A DNA stretch of 64,000 bases, from contig JACCWM010000201.1 of assembly GCA_013697635.1 (NCBI GenBank), forward strand, positions 91,016 to 155,015, given 5' to 3'. This document shows positions 10,301 through 23,991 of the stretch, in pieces. A program made the position numbers and the translations under genes. Numbering within the stretch: position 1 is the stretch's first letter; each line of letters opens with the position of its first letter. The DNA is from Lujinxingiaceae bacterium (GTDB lineage: Bacteria > Myxococcota_A > Bradymonadia > Bradymonadales > Bradymonadaceae). The notes beneath the pieces were generated by a model that saw nothing but the letters and a program-made list of their open reading frames with translations, was not told the DNA's origin and searched no databases.

Positions 10301-10499
10301 CGGCGTCGATGCCGCTGTCCGCATCCGTGCTCGCGTCCGGTGTATGGGTCGCATCGATGTCGGATTGCTCGCCCAGATCGTCGTTTTGGGCGTCCAGTGA
10401 GGCGTCCGGTGTCTGGGGCGTCGGATCGGGATCGTCGGAGCAGGCCAGCGGGAGCAAACTTGCGAGGAGAAGCGCTGCGAGGAGGGAGTGGCGGGTCAT
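7338..10499 (-). CDS. Large lipoprotein with carboxypeptidase-regulatory-like and PHP (CehA/McbA-like) metallohydrolase domains, paralogue
   Basis: This lipoprotein of 1053 residues starts MTRHSLLAALLLASLLPLACSDD, with lipobox LPLAC and GGAGC about 7 bases upstream of the ATG. The domain order matches the paralogue at 1277-4432: a beta-rich N-terminal region with conserved CPWGGNVIDAQYLG, a regulatory-like beta-sandwich, a PHP domain with HVH beginning at residue 609 and STDHD about 30 residues later, and the C-terminal MHSLQCGGH. It heads the minus-strand cluster, and its upstream region (10500-10686) is shared divergently with map. The metal motifs look intact, so it is probably an active secreted hydrolase. 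The family includes carbaryl/carbofuran hydrolases, but this substrate cannot be read from sequence. Confidence 0.85.
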   Translation of the reverse strand: MTRHSLLAALLLASLLPLACSDDPDPTPQTPDASLDAQNDDLGEQSDIDATHTPDASTDADSGIDAGPRPLPGTPVDFDLGAFVADAPNPTGTVRLYQVTNASELLDGEGAAGGLGDFVLENDGARFLVQNDRRAMSPCPWGGNVIDAQYLGAPDTEDVLGEICLFLNADQTLKPERFEILHDGSEGYAVLAVTGRTELLDFLNLASMVAQVSPQLASQFRLRPDGLLPMTVTVYYVLRPGDDGVRVLTAMRNDGDSQLDIAVSHLIVSHGTGGYFNPLGSLGGFGYGDLGLANPNPDVLPFLMFQSEKSSFAYVPKPFDHLEADLPIAGGYLTIAGVAASVLGRTDIIQLLLTHPSRLPLLEGLHHLKAGDVSAAEHWIFAGDGALSTVLDTVYPLQGVDTGVLAGIVVDGEGLGVEGARVSATDAKNRTMNQALSGADGRYSMRAPVGDYTVSARLVGRPTLAPAAASVLNAQTTDVSAIVLELPATITVSVRTPDGQPTPARVSVLCEGPCPNKPTSREKEVNFHKLPADFALIEWIGVSGDHSFDLPAGTYRVVVSRGMEWSVWPYDALSAGGHLLTIAAGEAVSLEAEIARVLDTRGALSADFHVHAIASPDSSVANIDRILTFLVEGVDVVVSTDHDVITDFAPAVAAIGAQAEIVTVVGTEITTSDIGHFNGFPVVHDPDALRGGAFDWGNGAEPAVAPADLFAWVRAHDGEQVVQINHPNSSFLAQADVLRGLTYGDPVQMRVQATADPDTGETGMWSDDFTAMELLNGHSTERFWGVGRWWFTLLGRGMHVTATAVTDTHNLYGSTMGGVPRTFVFVPEAHDTATSFDSPSFIAAINQGRAIGTNGPFFRLLATNSTEQTALIGDTLATNGEPVTVDVHIEVPEWMKVDRLDLFMNADGVVTAPGAYDASPVTPTQSFSIALGPDDLVEVATGTSVHRRYEKVVTVTLDTAVDAYAVFVLQGAQGPTMFPVLPSRGVRPFAFSNPIYLDADGGGYNNPHLAALAQTPAPLIAKLRAAPTDASVDRELTPREIRQVMHSLQCGGH

Positions 10500-10686
10500 G
10501 GTGTTGCTCCATTGGGGCGTTGGCGAGTACCTGGGTCGCCATTATTGCCAAAATCGGGGTGCTTGTACAAGTGGGGCGCTCATTGCGGGCAAATAACGGC
10601 GTTGAATATCTGGTCATTGGCCGCTGTTCGGGGTATGAAGAGTGCCCTTTGCGAGTTCAAGAAAACGAGTTGCTGACGAAATCATC

Positions 10687-11433
10687 ATGTCCATGACCGA
10701 GGAAGACCTCAACGCTTTCAAGCGAATTGGCCGCATTGTCGGGCTGACCATCCAGGAGATGGCCCACCATCTCGAGCCGGGGATTACCACCCTCGAGCTC
10801 GACGTGATCGGCCGCGCCTTTTTGGACAAGCACGGCGCCCGCTCGGCGCCCGAGCTGGTCTACCGCTTCCCGGGCGCGACCTGCATCAGCGTCAACGACG
10901 AGGCCGCCCACGGCGTGCCGGGCCCACGCGTCGTGCAACGCGGCGACCTGGTGAACATCGACGTCTCGGCCGAGCTCGACGGCTACTACGCAGACTCCGG
11001 CGCCTCCTTTGGCGTGCCGCCCGTGGCGATCGAGGCCCAGCAACTGCTCGACGCCACGCGCGAGGCGCTGCAAAAGGCGCTCGGTGTGGCGCGCGCGGGC
11101 TTGCCCATTCAGATGGTCGGGCGCGTCGTCGAAAACTTTGCGCGCGACCGCGGCTACACGATCATTCGCAACCTGGGCGGCCACGGCATCGGGCGAAAGC
11201 TGCACCAGGAGCCCAACTTCATACCGCACCACTACGATCGAACCGAAAAACGCCGCTTTGTCGAGGGCACGGTCTTGACGCTCGAGCCGTTTTTGTCGAC
11301 CGGCGCGATCGACGTCACCGAGCAGTCCGACGGCTGGACGCTCAAGACGCCCAACGGCGAGTTGAGCGCGCAGTTCGAGCACACGATGATCATCACCCGT
11401 GGCAAGCCTATCTTGCTGACCGAAGTCGTCTGA
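10687..11433 (+). CDS. map: Methionine aminopeptidase, type I
   Basis: This 248-residue enzyme removes the initiator Met from nascent cytoplasmic proteins. All expected ligands of the two-metal centre are visible: Asp92 and Asp103 (NIDVSAELDGYYADSG), His166 (GGHGIGRKLH), Glu200 (LTLEPF) and Glu231 (QFEHTM). The substrate-contacting His75 lies in AAHGVPG. The length matches the family. The start is taken at ATG 10687; a second ATG lies at 10693, and GTG 10642 would add an unneeded 15 residues. No strong ribosome site separates these choices. It is monocistronic, converging on lpdA. Its stop codon is the first three bases of a 41-bp tandem repeat. Confidence 0.95.
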   Translation: MSMTEEDLNAFKRIGRIVGLTIQEMAHHLEPGITTLELDVIGRAFLDKHGARSAPELVYRFPGATCISVNDEAAHGVPGPRVVQRGDLVNIDVSAELDGYYADSGASFGVPPVAIEAQQLLDATREALQKALGVARAGLPIQMVGRVVENFARDRGYTIIRNLGGHGIGRKLHQEPNFIPHHYDRTEKRRFVEGTVLTLEPFLSTGAIDVTEQSDGWTLKTPNGELSAQFEHTMIITRGKPILLTEVV

Positions 11434-11570
11434 GCGACGCAGCTCGCCTCAAACGCTTGCGAAACACCTTCTGAGCGACTCAGCTCGCCACAAAGGCGTG
11501 CGAAACACCTTCTGAGCGACTCAGCTCGCCTCAAACGTTTACAAGACACCTTCTGAGCGACTCAGCTCGC
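11431..11570. repeat. 41-bp tandem repeat, 3.4 copies
   Basis: The core TGAGCGACTCAGCTCGC (first copy with one substitution) recurs at 11431, 11472, 11513 and 11554, an exact 41-bp period. Between cores lies a more variable 24-base stretch of the type CTCAAACGCTTGCGAAACACC. The core is itself an imperfect palindrome (GAGC...GCTC). The array begins at the stop codon of map. Confidence 0.9.
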
Positions 11571-11603
11571 GATCCGCACGATTGGGCCGTGGTGAGCGGC
11601 CGC

Positions 11604-11635
11604 AAAAACCCTTCGCCGCGCAGCGCGGGGAGGGT
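11604..11635 (-). terminator. Intrinsic terminator of lpdA
   Basis: Read on the minus strand, ACCCT-CC-CCGCG-CTG-CGCGG-CGA-AGGGT forms an interrupted hairpin followed at once by TTTT. It lies just downstream of the lpdA stop. Confidence 0.65.
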
Positions 11636-11649
11636 CAGCTGAGAATTTT

Positions 11650-13053
11650 TTAGAGATTGAGCGTGCGCCCGTCGACGGCCAGCGCGGCTTCTTTGACGGC
11701 CTCAGCGAGCGTGGGGTGGGCATGCGAGGAGCGGGCGATGTCCTCGGCGCTTGCGCCAAACTCGACGGCGACGGCCAGCTCGGCGATCAGATCGCCGGCG
11801 CGCGGGCCGATGATGTGGGCGCCCAGGATGCGGTCGGTCTTCTCGTGGGCCAAGATTTTGACGAAGCCGTCCATGTCACCAAGCGCGCGTGCGCGGCCGT
11901 TGGCGCGAAACGGAAACTTGCCGACCTTGAAGGCGACGCCGCCCTCTTTGAGCTGGGTCTCGGTCTTGCCGACCGTGGCGATCTCGGGGTGGGTGTAGAC
12001 GACGTCGGGGATCGCGTCGTAGTTGACGTGGCCGGCGATGCCGTTGATGCGCTCGACGCAGGCAACGCCTTCGTGCTCGGCCAGGTGGGCGAGCATCGGG
12101 CCGGGGATGACGTCGCCAATGGCGTAGACGCCTTTGACCGCGGTTTCGTAGTGGGCGTCGACCGGGATAAAGCCCCACTTGTTGGTCTCGAGGCCGATGT
12201 TCTCCAGGCCGAGCTTGTCGGTATAAGGCTTTCGGCCCACGCCAACGAGCAGGCGATCGCTCTCGATCGTGTGCTCCTTGCCGTCTTGCTCGTAGGTCGT
12301 GGTGACCTTGCCGTCCTTGACGCTTGCGCCGGTAACCCGCGCCTTGAACACAAATTCGATGCCCTGCTTCTCAAAGATCTTGCGCGCCGTGCGCATGAGC
12401 TCCTCGTCCATGCGCGCGCCAAAGATCTCGTGCATGTACTCAACGACGGTGACCTTGGCGCCAAGACGCGCCCAGACCGAGCCCAGCTCGAGGCCGATCA
12501 CGCCGGCGCCGATCACGACCAGGTGCTCGGGCACAGCCTGAAACTCCAGCGCGCCGGTCGAGTCGACGATGTACTCCTTGTCGAGCGCGATGCCGGAGAG
12601 CTGAATCGGCTTGGAGCCGGTGGCGATCAGAATGCGCTTGGTGCTGAGCTCGCTGGTCTTTCCATCGTCGCCGGCAATCGAGACGGTGTTGACGTCCTTG
12701 ATCGTCGCGTGGCCATGGAAGCCATCGATCTTGTTCTTCTTGAACAGGTAGGCCACGCCTGCAGCCGACGCATCGACGACCTCTTTTTTGCGTGCCAGCA
12801 TACGCTCGAGGTTGAGCCCAACCGAGCCGATCTCGACGCCGTGCTGGGCAAAGTCGTGGCTGGCCGCCGCAAAGCGCTCGCTCGACTCAAGCATCGCCTT
12901 GCTCGGAATGCAGCCGACGTTGAGACACGTGCCCCCGTAGGTCGCATAGCGCTCCACGCAGGCCACCTTCATCCCAAGCTGTGCTGCGCGAATCGAGGCA
13001 ATATAGCCGCCAGGGCCCGAACCGATGACGACGAGATCGTAGGTATCACTCAT
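11650..13053 (-). CDS. lpdA: Dihydrolipoamide dehydrogenase (E3)
   Basis: This 467-residue FAD enzyme reoxidises dihydrolipoyl groups of 2-oxoacid dehydrogenase complexes using NAD+. The N-terminus has an FAD dinucleotide motif (GSGPGGY, residues 11-17) and the redox disulfide Cys43/Cys48 (GGTCLNVGCIPSKA). A second nucleotide motif follows mid-protein (VIGAGVIGLELG), and the catalytic His446/Glu451 pair lies at the C-terminus (HAHPTLAEAV). The start is ATG 13053 (MSDTYDL), preferred over a TTG three codons upstream. It is the last gene of sucA-sucB-lpdA, separated from sucB by a strong hairpin at 13075-13133 and followed by a terminator. This location makes it the likely E3 of 2-oxoglutarate dehydrogenase, though E3 is often shared between complexes. 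Confidence 0.96.
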   Translation of the reverse strand: MSDTYDLVVIGSGPGGYIASIRAAQLGMKVACVERYATYGGTCLNVGCIPSKAMLESSERFAAASHDFAQHGVEIGSVGLNLERMLARKKEVVDASAAGVAYLFKKNKIDGFHGHATIKDVNTVSIAGDDGKTSELSTKRILIATGSKPIQLSGIALDKEYIVDSTGALEFQAVPEHLVVIGAGVIGLELGSVWARLGAKVTVVEYMHEIFGARMDEELMRTARKIFEKQGIEFVFKARVTGASVKDGKVTTTYEQDGKEHTIESDRLLVGVGRKPYTDKLGLENIGLETNKWGFIPVDAHYETAVKGVYAIGDVIPGPMLAHLAEHEGVACVERINGIAGHVNYDAIPDVVYTHPEIATVGKTETQLKEGGVAFKVGKFPFRANGRARALGDMDGFVKILAHEKTDRILGAHIIGPRAGDLIAELAVAVEFGASAEDIARSSHAHPTLAEAVKEAALAVDGRTLNL

Positions 13054-13074
13054 AAACTTCAACTCAAATGAATT

Positions 13075-13133
13075 CGGCGGCGGGCCGCCAGGGTCGGGTC
13101 CCCTGAGGGGCCGGCGCTGACGGCCCGCCGCCG
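13075..13133. other. Large GC-rich intergenic hairpin between sucB and lpdA
   Basis: A perfect 13-bp inverted repeat (CGGCGGCGGGCCG at 13075-13087 with its complement at 13121-13133) encloses a 33-nt loop that contains a smaller CCCC-TGA-GGGG hairpin. It fills most of the gap between the sucB stop and the lpdA start. There is no T-run on the lpdA-proximal side, so it is not a classical terminator. Confidence 0.8.
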
Positions 13134-13143
13134 AGGTGCTTGC

Positions 13144-14379
13144 TTAGACTTCGAGCAACATGCGCTCGGGGGTCTCGAGGACCTCCTTCATGCGCACGAG
13201 AAAGGAGACGGCTTCGCGGCCGTCGATCAGGCGGTGGTCGTAGCTCAGTGCCAGGTACATGATCGGGCGAATCTCGACCTTGCCGGCGATCGCTACGGGG
13301 CGCTCGACGATGTTGTGCATGCCCAAGATGCCGCTTTGCGGGGCGTTGAGAATGGGCGTGGAGAGCATCGAGCCGTAGATGCCGCCGTTGCTGATCGTGA
13401 AGGTGCCGCCCTGCATGTCGGCCAGGGTGAGCTTGTTGTTGACGGCCTTGTCGACGAGCTTGGAGAGCTCGATCTCGGTATGGGCGAAGCTGTAGCGGTC
13501 GGCATTCTTGAGCACGGGCACGACCAGGCCGCGGCCGCCGCCGACGGCCACGCCGATGTTGAAGTAGTTCTTGTAGACGATCGTGTCGCCGTCGATCTCG
13601 GCGTTGACCGCCGGATAGGCCTTGAGCCCCTCGATCGCCGCCTTGATGAAGAAGGACATGAAGCCGAGCTTGACGCCGTACTTTTTGACGAAGTGGTCAC
13701 GGTAGCGCGTTCTCAGCTCCATGACGGCCGACATGTCGACCTCGTTGAAGGTGGTGAGCATGGCGGCGTTGTGCTGGGCTTCGACGAGGCGGCGCGCCAC
13801 GGTCTGGCGCAGCTTGTTCATCGGCACGCGCTCTTCGAGCTGGCTGCTGTGCTGCTCGGGAGCAGGAGCGGGGGCCTCGGTGCGGGCCTGCGCGGGCGCG
13901 GGCTTGGCGGCCGGGCGCGCTTCGACATGCTCGAGCACGTCGCCCTTGAGGATGCGACCGCCGGGGCCGGTGCCTTCGATGTCAGCCGACTTGAGGTTGT
14001 GCTCCTCGACGAGGCGCGCAACGGCCGGCGAGAGTGCCTGCTCGTTGCCGTTTTTGGCGGGCGCGCCGTCGGCTTTGGGTGCGGGCGCTGATTCCTTGGC
14101 CGCTGCAGCGGGTGCAGCCTCTTCGGTGGCCTCCGCGCGCTTGCCCGGCTCGATCTCGGCGATGACATCGCCGGGATTGACCGGATCGTCGACGGCAAAC
14201 TTGAGCGCGAGCAGTATTCCGGCCACCGGAGCCGGCACCTCGACCGAGATCTTGTCGGTCTCGAGCTCGGCGATGATCTCGTCCTCTTCGACGTAATCGC
14301 CCACCTTCTTGAGCCATTCGGCGATGATCGCTTCTGTTACGGACTCGCCGAGGGCAGGAACCTCAACCGGTACACTCAT
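13144..14379 (-). CDS. sucB: 2-oxoglutarate dehydrogenase E2, dihydrolipoyllysine succinyltransferase
   Basis: The protein has 411 residues. E2 transfers the succinyl group from E1 to CoA on a swinging lipoyl arm. The N-terminal lipoyl domain carries the lipoylated Lys in [15 protein letters not shown] Pro/Ala/Glu-rich linker follows, then an E3-binding peripheral domain ([13 protein letters not shown]...GRILKGDV), a second linker, and the catalytic core with the His-Asp motif [13 protein letters not shown] near the end. The start ATG 14379 has AGAGG seven bases upstream. The alternative, a pyruvate dehydrogenase E2, is unlikely because sucA lies 130 bp upstream and the N-terminus ([11 protein letters not shown]) is of the succinyltransferase type. 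Confidence 0.95.
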   Translation of the reverse strand: MSVPVEVPALGESVTEAIIAEWLKKVGDYVEEDEIIAELETDKISVEVPAPVAGILLALKFAVDDPVNPGDVIAEIEPGKRAEATEEAAPAAAAKESAPAPKADGAPAKNGNEQALSPAVARLVEEHNLKSADIEGTGPGGRILKGDVLEHVEARPAAKPAPAQARTEAPAPAPEQHSSQLEERVPMNKLRQTVARRLVEAQHNAAMLTTFNEVDMSAVMELRTRYRDHFVKKYGVKLGFMSFFIKAAIEGLKAYPAVNAEIDGDTIVYKNYFNIGVAVGGGRGLVVPVLKNADRYSFAHTEIELSKLVDKAVNNKLTLADMQGGTFTISNGGIYGSMLSTPILNAPQSGILGMHNIVERPVAIAGKVEIRPIMYLALSYDHRLIDGREAVSFLVRMKEVLETPERMLLEV

Positions 14380-14509
14380 GGTGGTGCCTCTTCAGCTCAA
14401 AGGGTAAAAAATCATCCCGTACATCCAAATATCATTGTGCCCGCGCACTGCGCTTGAAGTGGGTATCAGACTTGGCTGTCAAAACCAAGTCGCGCCCGCG
14501 TTTGAGCGC

Positions 14510-17416
<2,907 letters not shown>

Positions 17417-17642
17417 GGTCTTTTGACTTCTGATGAAGGTGTGATGCGCTCCGTTTTCGACGACGGGTAAAACGCTTCACTAAGTTGGTTATTTCAATTG
17501 GATTATCGCCCCGTAGTCGGCGCGCAAGGGGTTGAACGAGGGGCCTTTTGGGCCCCTTCAAGTCGCCTCCCTACAATAGTGAAGCGCCAAAGCCGGTCAA
17601 GAAGATAATGGCGCCGAGGCTGACGATTTTTACCGGGCCGAC

Positions 17643-17668
17643 GCCCACCCCGATGCTTCGGGGTGGGC
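17643..17668 (-). terminator. Hairpin just after acnA, probable terminator
   Basis: An 11-bp perfect stem (GCCCACCCCGA paired with TCGGGGTGGGC) has a 4-nt loop and sits 8 bases past the acnA stop. On the minus strand it lacks an immediate T-run, so termination may be partial and permit sucA transcription. Confidence 0.55.
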
Positions 17669-17675
17669 GATGTTT

Positions 17676-20426
<2,751 letters not shown>

Positions 20427-20517
20427 GTTCTCTCTCCTGTTAGAGCCTTGCCATCAATAAAATCATCGTTTGCCAGTGCAATATAGGAAGCAGCGATTCA
20501 TAATGGAAATTGATTCA

Positions 20518-20536
20518 ATCTATGTTTTCGATAGAT
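20518..20536. promoter_or_regulatory. Putative LysR-type operator between acnA and its divergent regulator
   Basis: ATCTAT-N7-ATAGAT is a perfect 6-bp inverted repeat containing the classical T-N11-A arrangement (T at 20521, A at 20533). A second short palindrome, ATTGATTCAAT, lies at 20509-20519. A weak TTGATT/TAGATT promoter for the regulator overlaps the site, which would allow autoregulation. Confidence 0.6.
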
Positions 20537-20558
20537 TTTGGTTATCACAAGGCTCACC

Positions 20559-21479
20559 GTGGATTTAACCCAACTTTACACATTCACCGTGCTCGCCAAA
20601 GAGGGGCACATGACGCGGGCGGCAGCCAAGCTGCATCTGACCCAGCCGGCGGTGAGCACGCAGCTTGCGCGTCTCGAGGAGGATCTGGGCCAGGTGCTCT
20701 TTGATCGCACGCCCAAGGGCATGGTCTTGACCGAGGCCGGCCACCGGCTTTTGCCCTATGCCGAGGAGGTGTTGAGCCGCCTTGACGATGCGCGCAGCGC
20801 GCTCGAGGAGATGGCCGGTTTGCATCAGGGCTCGCTGTCGATAGGCGGCGGCGCGACGGCGACGACTTATTTGCTGCCCCCCTTATTGGGCAAGTTTCAC
20901 GAGGGACATCCGGCGATACGCTTTTTCGTGCGCGAGCAACCCAGCCAGAGCGTGGTCGATGATGTCTATATGGGAAAGCTCGATCTGGGGATCGTGACGC
21001 TTCCGATTCGGCCGCCCTCGGGGGTGAGTTCGCTGTCGGGCAAGATCGAGATCGAGCACTGGGTCGAGGATGAGCTGCGCTTGCTCGTGCCCGAGCACCA
21101 CCGGCTGGCCGGCTGCGCGAGCTTTAGCTGGCCACAACTCGACGGCGAGGCGCTCGTGCTCTTTGAGGCCGGCTCGGCGGTGCGTGCGCTGATCGATTAT
21201 CAGATTGCCCAGGCCCAGATCGACGTGGACATCGTCATGGAGCTTCGCTCGATTGAGTCGATCAAGCAGATGGTTGCCCAGGGAATTGGCGCGGCCTTTG
21301 TCAGTCAATATGCGCTCGGCCACCCCGAGCAGGGGATCCGCTGTCAGGATGCGCCGCTTCGCCGCCAGCTCGCGGTGATCTACCGAAGCGATCGCACCCA
21401 GAGCGTTGCAGCGCGTGCATTCTTGGAGATGATGCGAAGCTTGGGCGCGCCACTTTCGCCGCCCGGCACTTTGGCATAG
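20559..21479 (+). CDS. LysR-family transcriptional regulator
   Basis: This regulator of about 306 residues starts with GTG at 20559 (MDLTQLYTFTVLAKEGHMTRAA), with AAGG six bases upstream; the in-frame TTG at 20538 has no ribosome site. The N-terminal winged helix-turn-helix is typical (AAAKLHLTQPAVSTQLARLEEDLG, residues about 20-43). An effector-binding domain of periplasmic-protein fold follows (FFVREQPSQSVVDDVYMGKLDLGIV). It is divergent from acnA with a T-N11-A box between them, so acnA is the most likely target and the signal may be a TCA intermediate (inference). Confidence 0.92.
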   Translation: MDLTQLYTFTVLAKEGHMTRAAAKLHLTQPAVSTQLARLEEDLGQVLFDRTPKGMVLTEAGHRLLPYAEEVLSRLDDARSALEEMAGLHQGSLSIGGGATATTYLLPPLLGKFHEGHPAIRFFVREQPSQSVVDDVYMGKLDLGIVTLPIRPPSGVSSLSGKIEIEHWVEDELRLLVPEHHRLAGCASFSWPQLDGEALVLFEAGSAVRALIDYQIAQAQIDVDIVMELRSIESIKQMVAQGIGAAFVSQYALGHPEQGIRCQDAPLRRQLAVIYRSDRTQSVAARAFLEMMRSLGAPLSPPGTLA

Positions 21480-21520
21480 AGTGGCGGCGCTGACACCCGG
21501 TCTCGTGCGGAGTAGAGAGG

Positions 21521-22147
21521 ATGCGAAAGACAACACAAGTCACCCTGGTCGCCCTGGTTGTGCTGGCCATTGGCGGCTACATATTTTTGGCCCAGCCCTT
21601 CAACTCGGATCGGCGCATGGTCGAAGAGCTGAGCAAGCGTTTCGTCGAAGATCTGCAGTTCAAGGACTTTCGTTCCTCCTCGCTTTATCACCATCGCCTC
21701 GAGCAGAGCCGCGTCGACATCGGTCGCGCGCTCGAGCGCCTGTTCATGGTCAAGCCGGAGATGCTCGATATCATCGACTACCGCGTGGTGCGCGCCGAGA
21801 TCGATTCGACCGACAACCGCGCGCGTGTGCTGGTCAACGCGCGCTTTCGCCGGCTCAACATGAAGGATGAGGCCGAAGAGGCCGATCTGATGCTCTACTG
21901 GGTCAGGCGCCACCCGCACTGCCCAATAGGCGCGCGCTGCAACGCCAGCGGCCAGTGCCACAACGAGTACGACGAGGTGCTCAAAAAGCCCAAGGATGAC
22001 AAGAAACCCCAGGGACGTGAGGCCGAGTTGGCGGATCCGAGCGAGCTCGCGCTATCCGAGCTCAATTACGCTTGCGATGCGAGCGCGCCGCTGCAGTGGT
22101 TCATGAACCTCGACTCGACGCTCAAAGAGAAGATCTACAATCACTGA
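21521..22147 (+). CDS. Membrane-anchored protein of unknown function
   Basis: This 208-residue protein starts at ATG 21521 directly behind GAGAGG. Residues 5-25 (VTLVALVVLAIGGYIFLAQP) form one transmembrane or uncleaved signal segment, so most of the protein faces the periplasm. The mature part begins with an alpha/beta region that resembles a small NTF2-like fold (not certain). It continues with a short Cys-containing stretch (HPHCPIGARCNASGQC) and a Lys/Asp-rich linker. It lies 41 bp behind the LysR gene and overlaps the convergent OmpA-type gene by 7 bp at the stop codons. I do not recognise the family. Confidence 0.75.
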   Translation: MRKTTQVTLVALVVLAIGGYIFLAQPFNSDRRMVEELSKRFVEDLQFKDFRSSSLYHHRLEQSRVDIGRALERLFMVKPEMLDIIDYRVVRAEIDSTDNRARVLVNARFRRLNMKDEAEEADLMLYWVRRHPHCPIGARCNASGQCHNEYDEVLKKPKDDKKPQGREAELADPSELALSELNYACDASAPLQWFMNLDSTLKEKIYNH

Positions 22148-23838
22148 GGATCGTTCGTCTCGACTTCCAGCTCCAGGGTGACCGTTTCCTGCTCGAGAAT
22201 GCGAAACTCGACGCGGCGGTTTCGCGCCATCGCCGCTTCGGTCTTGGCCGACTCCAATGGCGCGTCGAAGCCGTAGCCCTTGGCCGTCAGGCGCTCGGGC
22301 GCGATCCGGCTGCGCTCGATGATGAAGTCGCGCACGGCCTTGGCGCGCTCCTCGGAGAGCGCGCGGTTGTGGTCGGCCTTGCCGCGGTGATCGGTGTGGC
22401 CGGCGATCTCGACGAGCTTGATGTCGGCATTGGTGCGAAGCAGCAGGCCGACCTGCTCGAGCAGGTTAAAGGATTCGGGCAAGATGATCGCCTTGTCGGT
22501 TTCGAAGAAAACCTTCTCGGTGATCCGAATCTGGTCCTTTTCGCGAATGACCACCTGGACCGGTGCCGGGCAGCCGTCGTGGGCGGCCAGGCCGGGCTCA
22601 TCGGGGCAGTGGTCATCGATGTCGGCGATGCCGTCGTTGTCGTTGTCGTACTCCGGGCAGCCGCTGCCGTCCTCCATACCGTCAAAGTCTTCGGGCTCGA
22701 GCGGACAAACGTCGTCGGCGTCGAGCACGCCGTCGCCGTCGCTGTCGAGCAGCGGGCAGCCGTGCACGTCGACGGCGCCCTGGTAATCGGCCGAGAGGTT
22801 GGAGCAATCGAGCACGAGCTCAACCGGGCAGCCGTCCTCGTCGACCGGGCCATCGTAGTCGGCCGGCGCGTCAGGACACGGCGAGAGCTCGACGGGCTCA
22901 TCCTCGACGATCTCGGCGATCGGCTGGGCGTAGGAGAGGCCAACGAAGGCACGAAAATCCGGGGTGCCATAGCCGCCGATCAACCCGCCGCCGCTGCCGG
23001 CCAGGATCGTAAAGCCGTCGCCTGTGTGAATCTTGGCGCCAAGCACGCCCTCGAGCGGGCTCGCTGCCGCCGTGGCAAAGAAGTTGTTGAACTGGCTGCC
23101 GCCATAGATCTCGGCGCCCAACGAGAGCAAGTCGTCGATGATCGCCACCTCGGCTCCAAGGCCAAAGGTGAGCTGCGAGCCGACGCTCGCTGCGTGCACC
23201 GTGCTCTCGGAGAGCAACTGGGCGCCGACATTGGCCGTCAGCTTGGTCGCACCCATCGGCGTCGAAAAGCGCGTGTCGGCAATGAGCATCGGCGTGATGC
23301 TCGGGCCGGCGGCGCCAACAAAGGCCGAACGGTCGCCGGTGGGCACGCTCACATTAAGCATCGCGCCCAGGCCGATCGGGCCGTCGAGGCTCGACAAAAA
23401 GCCCACCTTGGTGCGAAGCATCAGATCGCCAACAGTCGCGCCGCGAATGTCCTGGCCGCCAAAGGCGCCGTCGTTGACCAGATAAATCGGCATCGCCAGG
23501 TCGACCTGAAGCATGTCGAAAAGACCCAGGCCCATGAGCAGGTGGGCAGCGAGTTGCTGATCGATCACGGCGCGCTGGCTGTCATCGGCGAAGCGCAATA
23601 CAAGCGGCTGGCTGGCGTAGTCGATGATCACGCCGCCGGCGACCTGCAGATGCTCGAGCGTATCGGCGGCCTCGGTGACGAAGACCTGGTGGGGTCCGGC
23701 ACCGGGGCGAAAGTTGCGCGCATCAAATCCGGCATCTTGTGCCCAGGCCGGCGTCGGCGACAGGCTCGTCGCAACCAGCGCCGCGGCACCTAGCATCAAG
23801 AGGCCGTTGTTGAAGCGTCGCGTGCTCGTATACTGCAT
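22141..23838 (-). CDS. OmpA-family outer-membrane protein with TSP3 calcium-binding repeats
   Basis: This 565-residue protein has a signal peptide cleaved after PAWA (residue 33). The N-terminal half, of about 250 residues, has alternating beta-strand character with conserved Gly, as in an outer-membrane barrel. A Cys/Asp-rich stalk of thrombospondin type 3 repeats (SDGDGVLDADDVCPLEPED, NDNDGIADIDDHCPDEPG) should bind calcium. The C-terminal 110 residues are an OmpA-like peptidoglycan-binding domain (KVFFETDKAIILPES, EIAGHTDHRGKADHNRALSE, NRRVEFRILE). AGGAG lies 8 bases upstream of ATG 23838. The likely role is tethering the outer membrane to the wall; the barrel might form a pore. Confidence 0.9.
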   Translation of the reverse strand: MQYTSTRRFNNGLLMLGAAALVATSLSPTPAWAQDAGFDARNFRPGAGPHQVFVTEAADTLEHLQVAGGVIIDYASQPLVLRFADDSQRAVIDQQLAAHLLMGLGLFDMLQVDLAMPIYLVNDGAFGGQDIRGATVGDLMLRTKVGFLSSLDGPIGLGAMLNVSVPTGDRSAFVGAAGPSITPMLIADTRFSTPMGATKLTANVGAQLLSESTVHAASVGSQLTFGLGAEVAIIDDLLSLGAEIYGGSQFNNFFATAAASPLEGVLGAKIHTGDGFTILAGSGGGLIGGYGTPDFRAFVGLSYAQPIAEIVEDEPVELSPCPDAPADYDGPVDEDGCPVELVLDCSNLSADYQGAVDVHGCPLLDSDGDGVLDADDVCPLEPEDFDGMEDGSGCPEYDNDNDGIADIDDHCPDEPGLAAHDGCPAPVQVVIREKDQIRITEKVFFETDKAIILPESFNLLEQVGLLLRTNADIKLVEIAGHTDHRGKADHNRALSEERAKAVRDFIIERSRIAPERLTAKGYGFDAPLESAKTEAAMARNRRVEFRILEQETVTLELEVETNDPQ

Positions 23839-23991
23839 CCATGAACTCCTAATTTACGTCTCGATTTCACTCGCTGAGCGAATGCACACTATTTTGCTGA
23901 CCGGAAGCTATAGCAAATTTTTGTACCCAACGCACTCTCGTTGAACACGCCTGCAGACAGGGAATGCACGCCCGCGACAAGCGGTTTTTGC

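Noticed and set aside
11431..11570. Possible CRISPR array
   Set aside because: The period is 41 bases and the stretches between cores are themselves similar to each other, so there are no unique spacers, and no cas genes are present.
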